This document shows, one piece after another, positions 1-5,362 of a stretch of 5,362 nt of DNA. Source of the DNA: Candidatus Fermentithermobacillaceae bacterium UBA3951. Its GTDB lineage: Bacteria; Bacillota; Sulfobacillia; Fermentithermobacillales; Fermentithermobacillaceae. Location: contig DGDN01000107.1 of the NCBI GenBank assembly GCA_002385465.1, positions 8,663 through 14,024 on the forward strand, written 5' to 3'. The position numbers and the translations under genes were made by a program. The notes under the pieces were generated by a model. The model was not told the origin of the DNA and did no database searches. It was given only the letters and a program-made list of their open reading frames with translations. Within the stretch, counting starts at the first letter, position 1. The number at the start of each line of letters is the position of its first letter.

Positions 1-1
1 A

Positions 2-2407
2 GAGTACGATCACGCTACAATCGAAAAAAAGTGGCAGGACATCTGGGAGAGAGAGGGCGCTTTCAATGCATCTCCCGACAAGTCCAAACCAAAGTATTAT
101 GCTTTGATTGAGTTTCCTTATCCCTCAGGCGAAGGACTCCATGTCGGACATCCCCGGAGCAACACCGCTCTTGACATAATTGCGCGCAAGAGGAGGATGG
201 AGGGGTATAACGTCCTCTACCCGATTGGGTATGACGCCTTCGGCCTACCGACGGAAAACTACGCCATCAAGAACAAGATTCACCCGCGAATCGTGACCGA
301 GACCAACATCGCCCGGTTCAGGGACCAGCTTAAGTCTTTGGGCTTTTCCTTTGACTGGTCGAGGGAAGTGAACACGTCGGACCCCAAGTACTACAAGTGG
401 ACTCAATGGATCTTTCTGAAACTCTTTGAACACGGGCTGGCGTACAAGGCGGAGATCCCGATCAATTGGTGTACCTCATGTAAGATCGGCCTGGCCAACG
501 AAGAAGTTGTGGGCGGCGTCTGCGAGCGCTGTGGCGGAGAGGTGGTAAGGAAAGTCAAGAGTCAGTGGATGCTAAAGATCACCGAGTACGCCCAGAAGCT
601 CCTGGACGACCTGGAGAAGGTCGACTACTTGGAGAAAATAAAGGTCCAGCAGCGGAACTGGATAGGGCGGTCGGAAGGGGCCGAAGTTGACTTCGCCGTA
701 GCCGGCACACAAAAGAAGATAAGGGTCTTCACTACCAGGCCGGATACTCTGTTCGGCGCCACCTACATGGTGCTTTCGCCCGAACATCCCCTCATCGACG
801 AAGAACGTCACCGGATCGTCAACTGGGACGAGGTGGTCGAGTACCGGGAGATGGCCGCCAGGAAGTCCGATTTCGAGCGGACGGAACTGGCTAAGGAGAA
901 GACGGGCGTTCCATTAAGAGGTCTAGCCGCCATAAACCCGGCCACCGGCCAGGAGATCCCGGTCTGGATATCAGATTACGTCCTCATGTCTTACGGCACA
1001 GGCGCGATTATGGCGGTGCCGGGGCACGACGAACGCGACTGGGAATTCGCGAAGAAGTTTAACCTGCCCATTGTGGAGGTTGTAAAGGGCGGAGACGTAG
1101 AGAAAGAGGCATTTGTAGATATCCAGTCCGGTGTCCTGGTCAACTCGGGCTTCCTGAACGGGCTCAGCGTACCGGAAGCGATCGAGGCCATGATCAAATG
1201 GCTGGGGAAGCAGGGGACCGGTTTTCGAAAGGTCCACTACAAGCTCAGGGACTGGGTGTTCTCACGACAGCACTACTGGGGAGAGCCAATCCCGCTCGTA
1301 TACTGCGAGACGTGCGGGTGGGTTCCTGTCCCCGAAGAAGAGCTCCCGGTGCTTCTCCCCGATGTTGAGCAGTACGTTCCCAACGAAGAGGGCGAGTCGC
1401 CTCTTGCGAACATCCTGGAGTGGGTTAACACCACGTGCCCCAAGTGCGGCGGGCCGGCCAAGAGGGAGACCGACACAATGCCCAACTGGGCCGGGTCGTC
1501 CTGGTATTTCCTCCGCTACTGCGATCCCCACAACGACCAAGAGATGGCCTCTATGGAGGAACTGCGCTACTGGATGCCGGTAGACTGGTACAACGGCGGT
1601 ATGGAGCACACTACCCTGCACCTACTGTACTCCCGGTTCTGGCACAAGTTCCTCTATGACATAGGCTATGTTCCGACTCCCGAGCCTTACATGAAACGGA
1701 CTTCTCACGGGATGATCCTCGGCGAAAACGGGGAGAAGATGTCTAAGTCACGGGGGAACGTCATAAATCCCGATGACATCGTGAGGGAAGTCGGAGCCGA
1801 TTCCTTCAGGGTCTACGAGATGTTTATCGGGGCCTTCGACCAGGCAATCCCGTGGTCGCAGCAGGGGCTTAGGGGCTGCCGGAGATTCTTGGAGCGGGTC
1901 TGGCGGCTGCAAGACCTCCTTGTGAGAGGAGAGGGGTTCTCGCCCGAATTCGAAGTCACCATGCACAAGCTTACGAAGAAGGTAAGCCTCGACTACGAGC
2001 GGATGAAGTTCAACACGGCAGTTGCAGCCATGATGGAGGTCACCAACCGGTTCCACGAAGCCGGACGTGTCACCCGCGGCGAGTTTAAGCGGCTCCTCCA
2101 CCTCCTGAACCCCGTCGCGCCGCACATGACCGAGGAGCTCTGGGAGATCGTGGGGTTCGGGAAGCCCATCTACAAACAAGGCTGGCCCGCGTGGGACGAG
2201 GAGAAGACCGTAGAAGACACGGTTGAGATCGCAGTCCAGGTAAACGGGAAAGTCCGCGCCGTGATCGCTGTTTCGAGGGATGCGTCTCAAGAAGAGGCGC
2301 GTGAGGCGGTCATGGCCGAAGAGGCAGTCACAAAGCACCTGGAAGGCAAGAACGTCGTTAAGGAAGTCTACATCCCCCAGAGGATCTACAGCATAGTGGT
2401 CAAGTAG
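2..2407 (+). CDS. leuS: Leucyl-tRNA synthetase (class I), N-terminal few codons cut off by the window edge
   Basis: Cytoplasmic enzyme that charges tRNA-Leu with leucine using ATP. The frame is open from base 2 to the TAG at 2405-2407, giving 801 visible residues. The first visible residues (EYDHATIEKKWQ) match the usual extreme N-terminus of the family, so only about 1-5 residues should be missing; the internal TTG at 104 is not the start. Motifs in order, by visible residue: HVGH (the HIGH signature) at 47-50; a first Cys4 zinc module, C157/C160 and C174/C177; CP1 editing domain with TTRPDT at 244-249 and GHDERD at 341-346, the conserved Thr-rich and Asp elements needed for deacylating mischarged tRNA; a second Cys4 module, C435/C438 and C479/C482; KMSKS at 579-583; then the alpha-helical anticodon-binding domain and the small C-terminal domain starting near VQVNGKVRA. 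The length resembles Bacillus-type LeuRS (about 800) rather than the longer E. coli form (about 860). It converges on purA and ends 24 bases before a hairpin terminator. No promoter or T-box leader can be judged because the upstream region is outside the window. Confidence 0.97.
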   Translation, partial: EYDHATIEKKWQDIWEREGAFNASPDKSKPKYYALIEFPYPSGEGLHVGHPRSNTALDIIARKRRMEGYNVLYPIGYDAFGLPTENYAIKNKIHPRIVTETNIARFRDQLKSLGFSFDWSREVNTSDPKYYKWTQWIFLKLFEHGLAYKAEIPINWCTSCKIGLANEEVVGGVCERCGGEVVRKVKSQWMLKITEYAQKLLDDLEKVDYLEKIKVQQRNWIGRSEGAEVDFAVAGTQKKIRVFTTRPDTLFGATYMVLSPEHPLIDEERHRIVNWDEVVEYREMAARKSDFERTELAKEKTGVPLRGLAAINPATGQEIPVWISDYVLMSYGTGAIMAVPGHDERDWEFAKKFNLPIVEVVKGGDVEKEAFVDIQSGVLVNSGFLNGLSVPEAIEAMIKWLGKQGTGFRKVHYKLRDWVFSRQHYWGEPIPLVYCETCGWVPVPEEELPVLLPDVEQYVPNEEGESPLANILEWVNTTCPKCGGPAKRETDTMPNWAGSSWYFLRYCDPHNDQEMASMEELRYWMPVDWYNGGMEHTTLHLLYSRFWHKFLYDIGYVPTPEPYMKRTSHGMILGENGEKMSKSRGNVINPDDIVREVGADSFRVYEMFIGAFDQAIPWSQQGLRGCRRFLERVWRLQDLLVRGEGFSPEFEVTMHKLTKKVSLDYERMKFNTAVAAMMEVTNRFHEAGRVTRGEFKRLLHLLNPVAPHMTEELWEIVGFGKPIYKQGWPAWDEEKTVEDTVEIAVQVNGKVRAVIAVSRDASQEEAREAVMAEEAVTKHLEGKNVVKEVYIPQRIYSIVVK

Positions 2408-2431
2408 TGGCGAATTAAGCTCATAAACGGT

Positions 2432-2461
2432 GGTCGCCCGGAAGACGCCGGGCGACCTTTT
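2432..2461 (+). terminator. Intrinsic terminator of leuS, probably shared with purA
   Basis: A perfect 10-bp stem, GGTCGCCCGG (2432-2441) pairing with CCGGGCGACC (2448-2457), with a 6-base loop AAGACG, is followed directly by TTTT (2458-2461). It begins 24 bases after the leuS stop and lies 23 bases beyond the purA stop on the other strand. Read from the minus strand, the same stem is followed by ACCGTTTATG, with only a weak T run, so termination should be stronger for leuS than for purA. It is the only hairpin between the two convergent genes. Confidence 0.88.
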
Positions 2462-2484
2462 CATCTTCATCTCATACCCCTGCT

Positions 2485-3762
2485 CTACGCCTTGAATGTC
2501 TGCTCCCTGCGGGGCCCGACCGAAACCCACTTCACTCTAACGCCCGTCTCCCTTTCGACCATCTCAATATAGTCCCGCGTCTCTTTGGGTAGGTCCTTAA
2601 GGCTCCGTGCCGAGGATATGTCGGTCTTCCACCCGGGCATGGTCTTGAGAACGGGTTTCGCCTTACTGACCAGCGGGGTTGCCGGGAAATCCTTTGTGAT
2701 GCGTCCATCTATGTCATAGGCCACGCATACGGGGATGTTGTCCAAATACCCCAGGACGTCCAGGTTAGTTATTGCAAGCGCGGTGGCTCCCTGAACGGCG
2801 CAGCCGTACCTGGTTGCCACGGCATCGAACCACCCGACCCTCCTGGGGCGTCCTGTCTTGGCTCCGTACTCTCCTGCGTCTCCGCCTCGCCTGCGCAGAT
2901 CTTCTCCTTCTTCTCCGGTGAGCTCCGTGACGAAGGGGCCGGCGCCGACACAGCTGGAATACGCCTTCGTGACCGCCAGGACTTCGGTTATGGCATAGGG
3001 GGGTAATCCTGCTCCTATGGCCGCGTATCCTGCGATGGTTGACGATGAAGTGGAGAAGGGGTAGATGCCGTGGTCGGGATCCCGTAATGAGCCAAGCTGG
3101 CCCTCCAGAAGGATGGTTTTCCCTTCCTTGAGAGCATCCGCGAATAGCCTTGTAGTATCGGTGACATACGGCTTCAGGATGCCGGCTTGAGCACTAAGCT
3201 CTTCCACGAGGTCGTCCACTTTGAGCGTTGGCTTTCGGTAAAGGTGATCAAGGAGCACATTCTTGATCTCCAGGGCGTGAGTCAACCTCGAACGGAGCAG
3301 GTCCTTATCGTACAGCTCCGAGACCTGAAGGCCGATCTTGGCGTACTTGTCGGAGTAAAACGGTGCGATGCCTGACTTGGTCGAGCCGAACTGGCGCGCA
3401 CCCAGCCTTTCTTCCTCGTATTCGTCAAACAGCTTGTGATACGGCATGAGCACCTGGGCCCTTTCCGACACGGCTATCTTGGGCGTCGGGACGTTCCTCT
3501 GGGCCAAGCTGTCAATCTCTTCCGCGAACGCGCGGATATCCAGTGCCACACCCGGCCCCAGGACGTTGACGACCCCGGGATAGAACACTCCGGAAGGGAG
3601 TAGGTGCAGGGCAAACTTGCCGTAGTCATTGATAACGGTGTGGCCTGCATTGCTTCCGCCCTGAAACCTGACGACGAAGTGTGAGTTCTCGGCAAGATAG
3701 TCAACCATCTTGCCCTTCCCTTCGTCTCCCCAGTTGGCTCCAACTACCGCTATAACAGCCAT
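2485..3762 (-). CDS. purA: Adenylosuccinate synthetase (IMP-aspartate ligase), divergent clostridial-type form
   Basis: Catalyses GTP-dependent condensation of IMP with aspartate to adenylosuccinate, the first committed step to AMP, in the cytoplasm. The complete frame encodes 425 residues, normal for the family. The P-loop-like GDEGKGK spans residues 12-18, with the catalytic Asp13, and GGSNAGHT ends with the catalytic His41/Thr42, at the same numbers as in E. coli. Also visible are the IMP-site GST at 126-128, DHGIYPFSTSS, VGAGPFVTEL, the loop TGRPRRVGWFDAVATR (canonical TTGRPRRCGWFD), LDVLGYLDNIPVC, MPGW and the C-terminal VSVGPRREQT. The ATG start is supported by GGAGGAGG 8 bases upstream and by the conserved N-terminal strand. 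It differs from the E. coli/B. subtilis type at several substrate-site positions: GTTGRGIGP reads GSTKSGIAP, the ARRG segment reads AKIG, GAQGT reads GQLGS, and STRVG reads SSCVG. I recall similar changes in clostridial PurA proteins, so this looks like a subfamily and not decay. It is convergent with leuS and has its own candidate promoter upstream. Confidence 0.95.
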   Translation of the reverse strand: MAVIAVVGANWGDEGKGKMVDYLAENSHFVVRFQGGSNAGHTVINDYGKFALHLLPSGVFYPGVVNVLGPGVALDIRAFAEEIDSLAQRNVPTPKIAVSERAQVLMPYHKLFDEYEEERLGARQFGSTKSGIAPFYSDKYAKIGLQVSELYDKDLLRSRLTHALEIKNVLLDHLYRKPTLKVDDLVEELSAQAGILKPYVTDTTRLFADALKEGKTILLEGQLGSLRDPDHGIYPFSTSSSTIAGYAAIGAGLPPYAITEVLAVTKAYSSCVGAGPFVTELTGEEGEDLRRRGGDAGEYGAKTGRPRRVGWFDAVATRYGCAVQGATALAITNLDVLGYLDNIPVCVAYDIDGRITKDFPATPLVSKAKPVLKTMPGWKTDISSARSLKDLPKETRDYIEMVERETGVRVKWVSVGPRREQTFKA

Positions 3763-3770
3763 TATCGGGA

Positions 3771-3778
3771 CCTCCTCC
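3771..3778 (-). promoter_or_regulatory. Strong ribosome binding site of purA
   Basis: On the minus strand GGAGGAGG lies 8 bases before the ATG at 3762-3760. It is close to a full complement of the 16S anti-Shine-Dalgarno sequence and fixes the purA start. Confidence 0.88.
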
Positions 3779-3852
3779 GAAGAAGCCTAAGGTGATGGCG
3801 CTCGTGCCACGCTCAAGCAAGGCAACGGCTCATATCCTTTGCCCACGGTCAG

Positions 3853-3881
3853 ATCATAACCTAATTCACAGGGCTTGTGCG
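3853..3881 (-). promoter_or_regulatory. Candidate sigma-70-type promoter for purA
   Basis: On the minus strand TATGAT (3858-3853) matches the -10 consensus TATAAT at five of six positions. A 17-base spacer would place the -35 at 3881-3876 (CGCACA), which is a poor match to TTGACA, so the promoter would be weak or activator-dependent. Transcription would start near 3846, giving a leader of about 80-85 bases. I see no purine riboswitch or clear PurR box in that leader, only weak 4-5 bp stems such as GGCAA/TTGCC. This is a by-eye call. Confidence 0.4.
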
Positions 3882-3893
3882 AGAGTAGTCGCA
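3878..3893. repeat. Short inverted repeat overlapping the purA -35 region
   Basis: TGCGA (3878-3882), six bases, TCGCA (3889-3893): a perfect 5-bp dyad. It lies between the stop of the small upstream gene and the candidate purA -10, and overlaps the expected -35. No T run follows it on either strand, so it is unlikely to be a terminator. It could be an operator half-site pair or chance. Confidence 0.3.
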
Positions 3894-3899
3894 GGCGGT

Positions 3900-4115
3900 C
3901 TAGCGTCCAGGCCGCTTCTTTATTGCAGGGTGATCGTGATAGCCCAGCACTTCTTTCAGTTCGTCGAGCTCGGCCTGAAGTCGTTCAAGGCGGAGCCTGG
4001 CGTCCTCCAGTTCGCGATTTTTCCTGGTTTCCTGGCGTTTGAGTTCGGTGGCGAATCCGAGCGTATCGATGAAGGTGCCCAGCATCGAAAGAAGGTTTCC
4101 CACCAGTTCCGCCAT
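3900..4115 (-). CDS. Small coiled-coil (leucine-zipper-like) protein, unknown function
   Basis: Encodes 71 residues from an ATG at 4115 to a TAG at 3902-3900. I do not recognise the family. Residues 1-25 are rich in Leu, Met, Phe and Ile with few charges and could form an amphipathic or hydrophobic helix. Residues 26-57 are highly charged and carry a regular 3-4 heptad pattern at L36, A39, L43, L46, L50, L53 and L57, strongly suggesting a parallel or antiparallel coiled coil. The tail (58-71) is basic with two His. Codon choice favours G/C at third positions like its neighbours, and the amino acid pattern is too organised for a chance frame, so I think it is real. A TGA two codons upstream limits the start to this ATG or later. 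There is no clear Shine-Dalgarno sequence before it; GTG at residue 5 or ATG at residue 11 are alternatives. It lies 137 bases upstream of purA on the same strand and diverges from the D-aminoacylase gene, so co-transcription with purA is possible. No DNA-binding domain is visible. Confidence 0.55.
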   Translation of the reverse strand: MAELVGNLLSMLGTFIDTLGFATELKRQETRKNRELEDARLRLERLQAELDELKEVLGYHDHPAIKKRPGR

Positions 4116-4117
4116 CG

Positions 4118-4134
4118 TTCACGGTATGTGTGAA
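4118..4134. repeat. Inverted repeat in the divergent intergenic region (possible operator)
   Basis: TTCAC (4118-4122), seven bases, GTGAA (4130-4134): a perfect 5-bp dyad. It sits 3-19 bases upstream of the small gene's ATG, where that gene's ribosome binding site or promoter should be, and about 100 bases upstream of the D-aminoacylase start. A short dyad at a divergent junction is compatible with a regulator binding site, but five paired bases also occur often by chance. Confidence 0.25.
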
Positions 4135-4218
4135 TGTTACAGGGAAGCTTCGGTAGAACCAAGAATAGGAAGGGTGTAGATTGCGACAGGCACAGGAGGA
4201 TACAAGACCTGAAGGCGC

Positions 4219-4225
4219 AGGAGGT
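4219..4225 (+). promoter_or_regulatory. Ribosome binding site of the D-aminoacylase gene
   Basis: AGGAGGT ends 10 bases before the ATG at 4236. This decides that start over an in-frame ATG at 4134, which lacks any such site. A second AGGAGG at 4194-4199 has no ATG, GTG or TTG at a usable distance. Confidence 0.8.
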
Positions 4226-4235
4226 AGTAAAGGAC

Positions 4236-5362
4236 ATGGCACAAGGACGATCTGAGATCCCGGTACTTCTCAAGAACGGGCTTTTGTTTGACGGGCTTGG
4301 AAATCCGCCTGAGATGGGCTCCGTCCTCATTCAATGCGGCAAGATTGTGGCTGTTGGGGAGATAAGTCGCGCCGCAGTTCCAGATGATGCGCATCGGGTG
4401 GACGCGAAGGGCTTGGCTATCTGCCCCGGCTTCATAAATATCCATTCTCACTCTGACACCGATATGCTCATGCATCCCGAATCTAAAACGCTCCTTAAGC
4501 AGGGAATAACCACAGAAGTGGTGGGTAATTGCGGTGGTGGGCCGGTGGACGCCTCCCAGATCGCAGAAGAGACCTGGCAGGAGTTAGTATCTGCTATGGT
4601 TGAGAAAGGCGCGTCCAACCCGCCCGCCAGGTGGACGAGCCTGAAGGGTTATCTGGATGCTGTGAGTCTCGGAAGGCCGGCCGCCAATGTCGCCGCTTTG
4701 TTCGGGCACGGGGATGTCCGGAAGCAGGTGTTGGGCGACCAAGAAGACGGGAAGCCCCTTAACGAGGAGCGCCGCCGGAAGGCCGCCGACATAGCCCGTA
4801 AGTACATGGAAGAAGGCGCTTTCGGGGTGTCAAGCGGGCTCGAGTACGTGCCCGGACGGTGTGCGGATGTCCTGGAACTTGCAGCTGTCGCGGGGCCTGT
4901 GGCGGAGTTTGGCGGGTTCCACGCGTCCCACATACGGAACGAAGGTCCCGACCTCCTCGAATCCGTGGAAGAGATCATCCGCGTAGCCGAGATTTCGGGC
5001 GTGAGGTCGGAAGTGTCCCATCTAAAGGCTGTCGGTCCCGCAAACTGGGGAAAAGTGAAAGATGCTCTTGCCCTCATGGATGAGGCAAACGCGCGCGGCC
5101 TTGCCGTTACCGCCGACTTCTACCCCTATCTGGCATCTTCGACCGGGCTTTCAATCGTGTTGCCCGACTGGGTTGTTGAACGGGGGAATGCCCACGGCCT
5201 CGAAGTGCTCAAGAACGCGGAGCTCAGGGCCAGGGCGGTCCGCGAGTCAGACGAGAGGACCGAGGTCCAAGGCGGCTGGGGGCGCGTGGTCATAACCGGA
5301 GTCCAGAAGCCTGAGAGCAAATGGATGGAAGGGCTCGACCTAGCCTCCATCGCCGGCAAGAT
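4236..5362 (+). CDS. N-acyl-D-amino-acid deacylase (D-aminoacylase), amidohydrolase superfamily, C-terminal part beyond the window
   Basis: Zinc-dependent cytoplasmic hydrolase family that removes the acyl group from N-acyl-D-amino acids, releasing a D-amino acid and a carboxylate. The frame runs from ATG 4236 to the edge with no stop: 375 full codons plus two bases. The family is usually near 500-530 residues, so roughly 130-160 are missing. Residues 8-62 form the N-terminal beta domain (LLKNGLLFDG, VLIQCGKIVAVG). The metal-dependent barrel then follows: PGFINIHSHSD with H70 and H72; GITTEVVGNCGG with C99, the metal-bridging Cys typical of D-aminoacylases; GLEYVPG at 201-207; HASHIRNEG with H232; and SEVSHLKAVGPANWGK with H262. 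These match the known ligand order H-H-C-H-H of the Alcaligenes enzyme; the last catalytic Asp should lie just past the right edge. AGGAGGT upstream supports this start, although the frame is open back to an ATG at 4134, directly after a TGA. Acyl and side-chain specificity (general, D-Glu or D-Asp) cannot be read from this part. It diverges from the small coiled-coil gene; no convincing promoter was seen. Confidence 0.92.
   Translation, partial: MAQGRSEIPVLLKNGLLFDGLGNPPEMGSVLIQCGKIVAVGEISRAAVPDDAHRVDAKGLAICPGFINIHSHSDTDMLMHPESKTLLKQGITTEVVGNCGGGPVDASQIAEETWQELVSAMVEKGASNPPARWTSLKGYLDAVSLGRPAANVAALFGHGDVRKQVLGDQEDGKPLNEERRRKAADIARKYMEEGAFGVSSGLEYVPGRCADVLELAAVAGPVAEFGGFHASHIRNEGPDLLESVEEIIRVAEISGVRSEVSHLKAVGPANWGKVKDALALMDEANARGLAVTADFYPYLASSTGLSIVLPDWVVERGNAHGLEVLKNAELRARAVRESDERTEVQGGWGRVVITGVQKPESKWMEGLDLASIAGK

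Noticed and set aside
1748..2530. A 260-codon open frame on the minus strand, antisense to the 3' part of leuS
   Set aside because: It overlaps the well-supported leuS frame, the terminator and the end of purA. Its product has no recognisable motif, and long antisense frames are expected opposite GC-rich coding sequence.
3763..3852. Possible purine riboswitch or other structured leader before purA
   Set aside because: The leader is only about 80-90 bases and shows just isolated 4-5 bp stems, with no recognisable conserved aptamer core or terminator.
3878..3893. TGCGA/TCGCA hairpin as a terminator for the small coiled-coil gene
   Set aside because: The stem is only 5 bp and no T run follows it on the minus strand, so intrinsic termination is unlikely.
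3792..4133. A 113-codon plus-strand open frame across the purA leader and the small coiled-coil gene
   Set aside because: It is antisense to the heptad-patterned small protein, has no ribosome binding site of note, and its translation lacks domain-like organisation.
4116..4235. Sigma-70 promoter for the D-aminoacylase gene
   Set aside because: TATGTG and TACAAG are weak -10 candidates and neither has a reasonable -35 at 16-18 bases, so no call was made.
4137..5077. Several minus-strand open frames opposite the D-aminoacylase gene
   Set aside because: They lie antisense to a plus-strand frame that carries all visible D-aminoacylase metal-ligand motifs, and their translations look like shadow sequence rich in Ser, Pro and Arg.
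1..5362. CRISPR array, insertion sequence, tRNA/rRNA gene, phage or defence system
   Set aside because: No regularly spaced repeats, transposase or integrase motifs, tRNA-like cloverleaf or defence-type protein domains were seen on either strand; four genes account for nearly all of the window.

Overview
The window is an ordinary-looking bacterial chromosomal segment. It is moderately GC-rich, with G/C-biased third codon positions in every gene. Strong GGAGG-type ribosome binding sites, a leucyl-tRNA synthetase of the roughly 800-residue (Bacillus-like) length class, and an adenylosuccinate synthetase of the divergent form I associate with clostridia all suggest Bacillota, most likely a GC-rich clostridial-type lineage. 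This placement is an inference from protein style and is not a species call.

Layout: (1) Positions 2-2407, plus strand: leucyl-tRNA synthetase (leuS), essentially complete but missing its first few codons at the left edge. (2) 2408-2484: a convergent intergenic gap with one strong GC-rich hairpin terminator followed by TTTT, which probably serves both converging genes. (3) 2485-3762, minus strand: adenylosuccinate synthetase (purA), complete, with a strong ribosome binding site. (4) 3763-3899: purA leader with a candidate promoter and a short palindrome. (5) 3900-4115, minus strand: a small 71-residue coiled-coil protein of unknown function. (6) 4116-4235: a divergent intergenic region with a short inverted repeat and two Shine-Dalgarno-like sequences. 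(7) 4236 to the right edge, plus strand: an N-acyl-D-amino-acid deacylase (D-aminoacylase) of the amidohydrolase superfamily, with its C-terminal part beyond the window.

The genes do not form one pathway. LeuRS serves translation, PurA makes the AMP precursor in purine synthesis, and the D-aminoacylase hydrolyses N-acylated D-amino acids (scavenging or detoxification). The small protein lies just upstream of purA on the same strand and could be co-transcribed with it, but purA also appears to have its own promoter. No RNA gene, insertion sequence, CRISPR array, integrase or attachment site was seen, and no intergenic stretch exceeds about 140 bases. I found no evidence of a novel multi-gene system. 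The points most worth a second look are the substituted IMP-site residues in PurA, the orphan leucine-zipper protein, and the small palindromes near the two gene starts.
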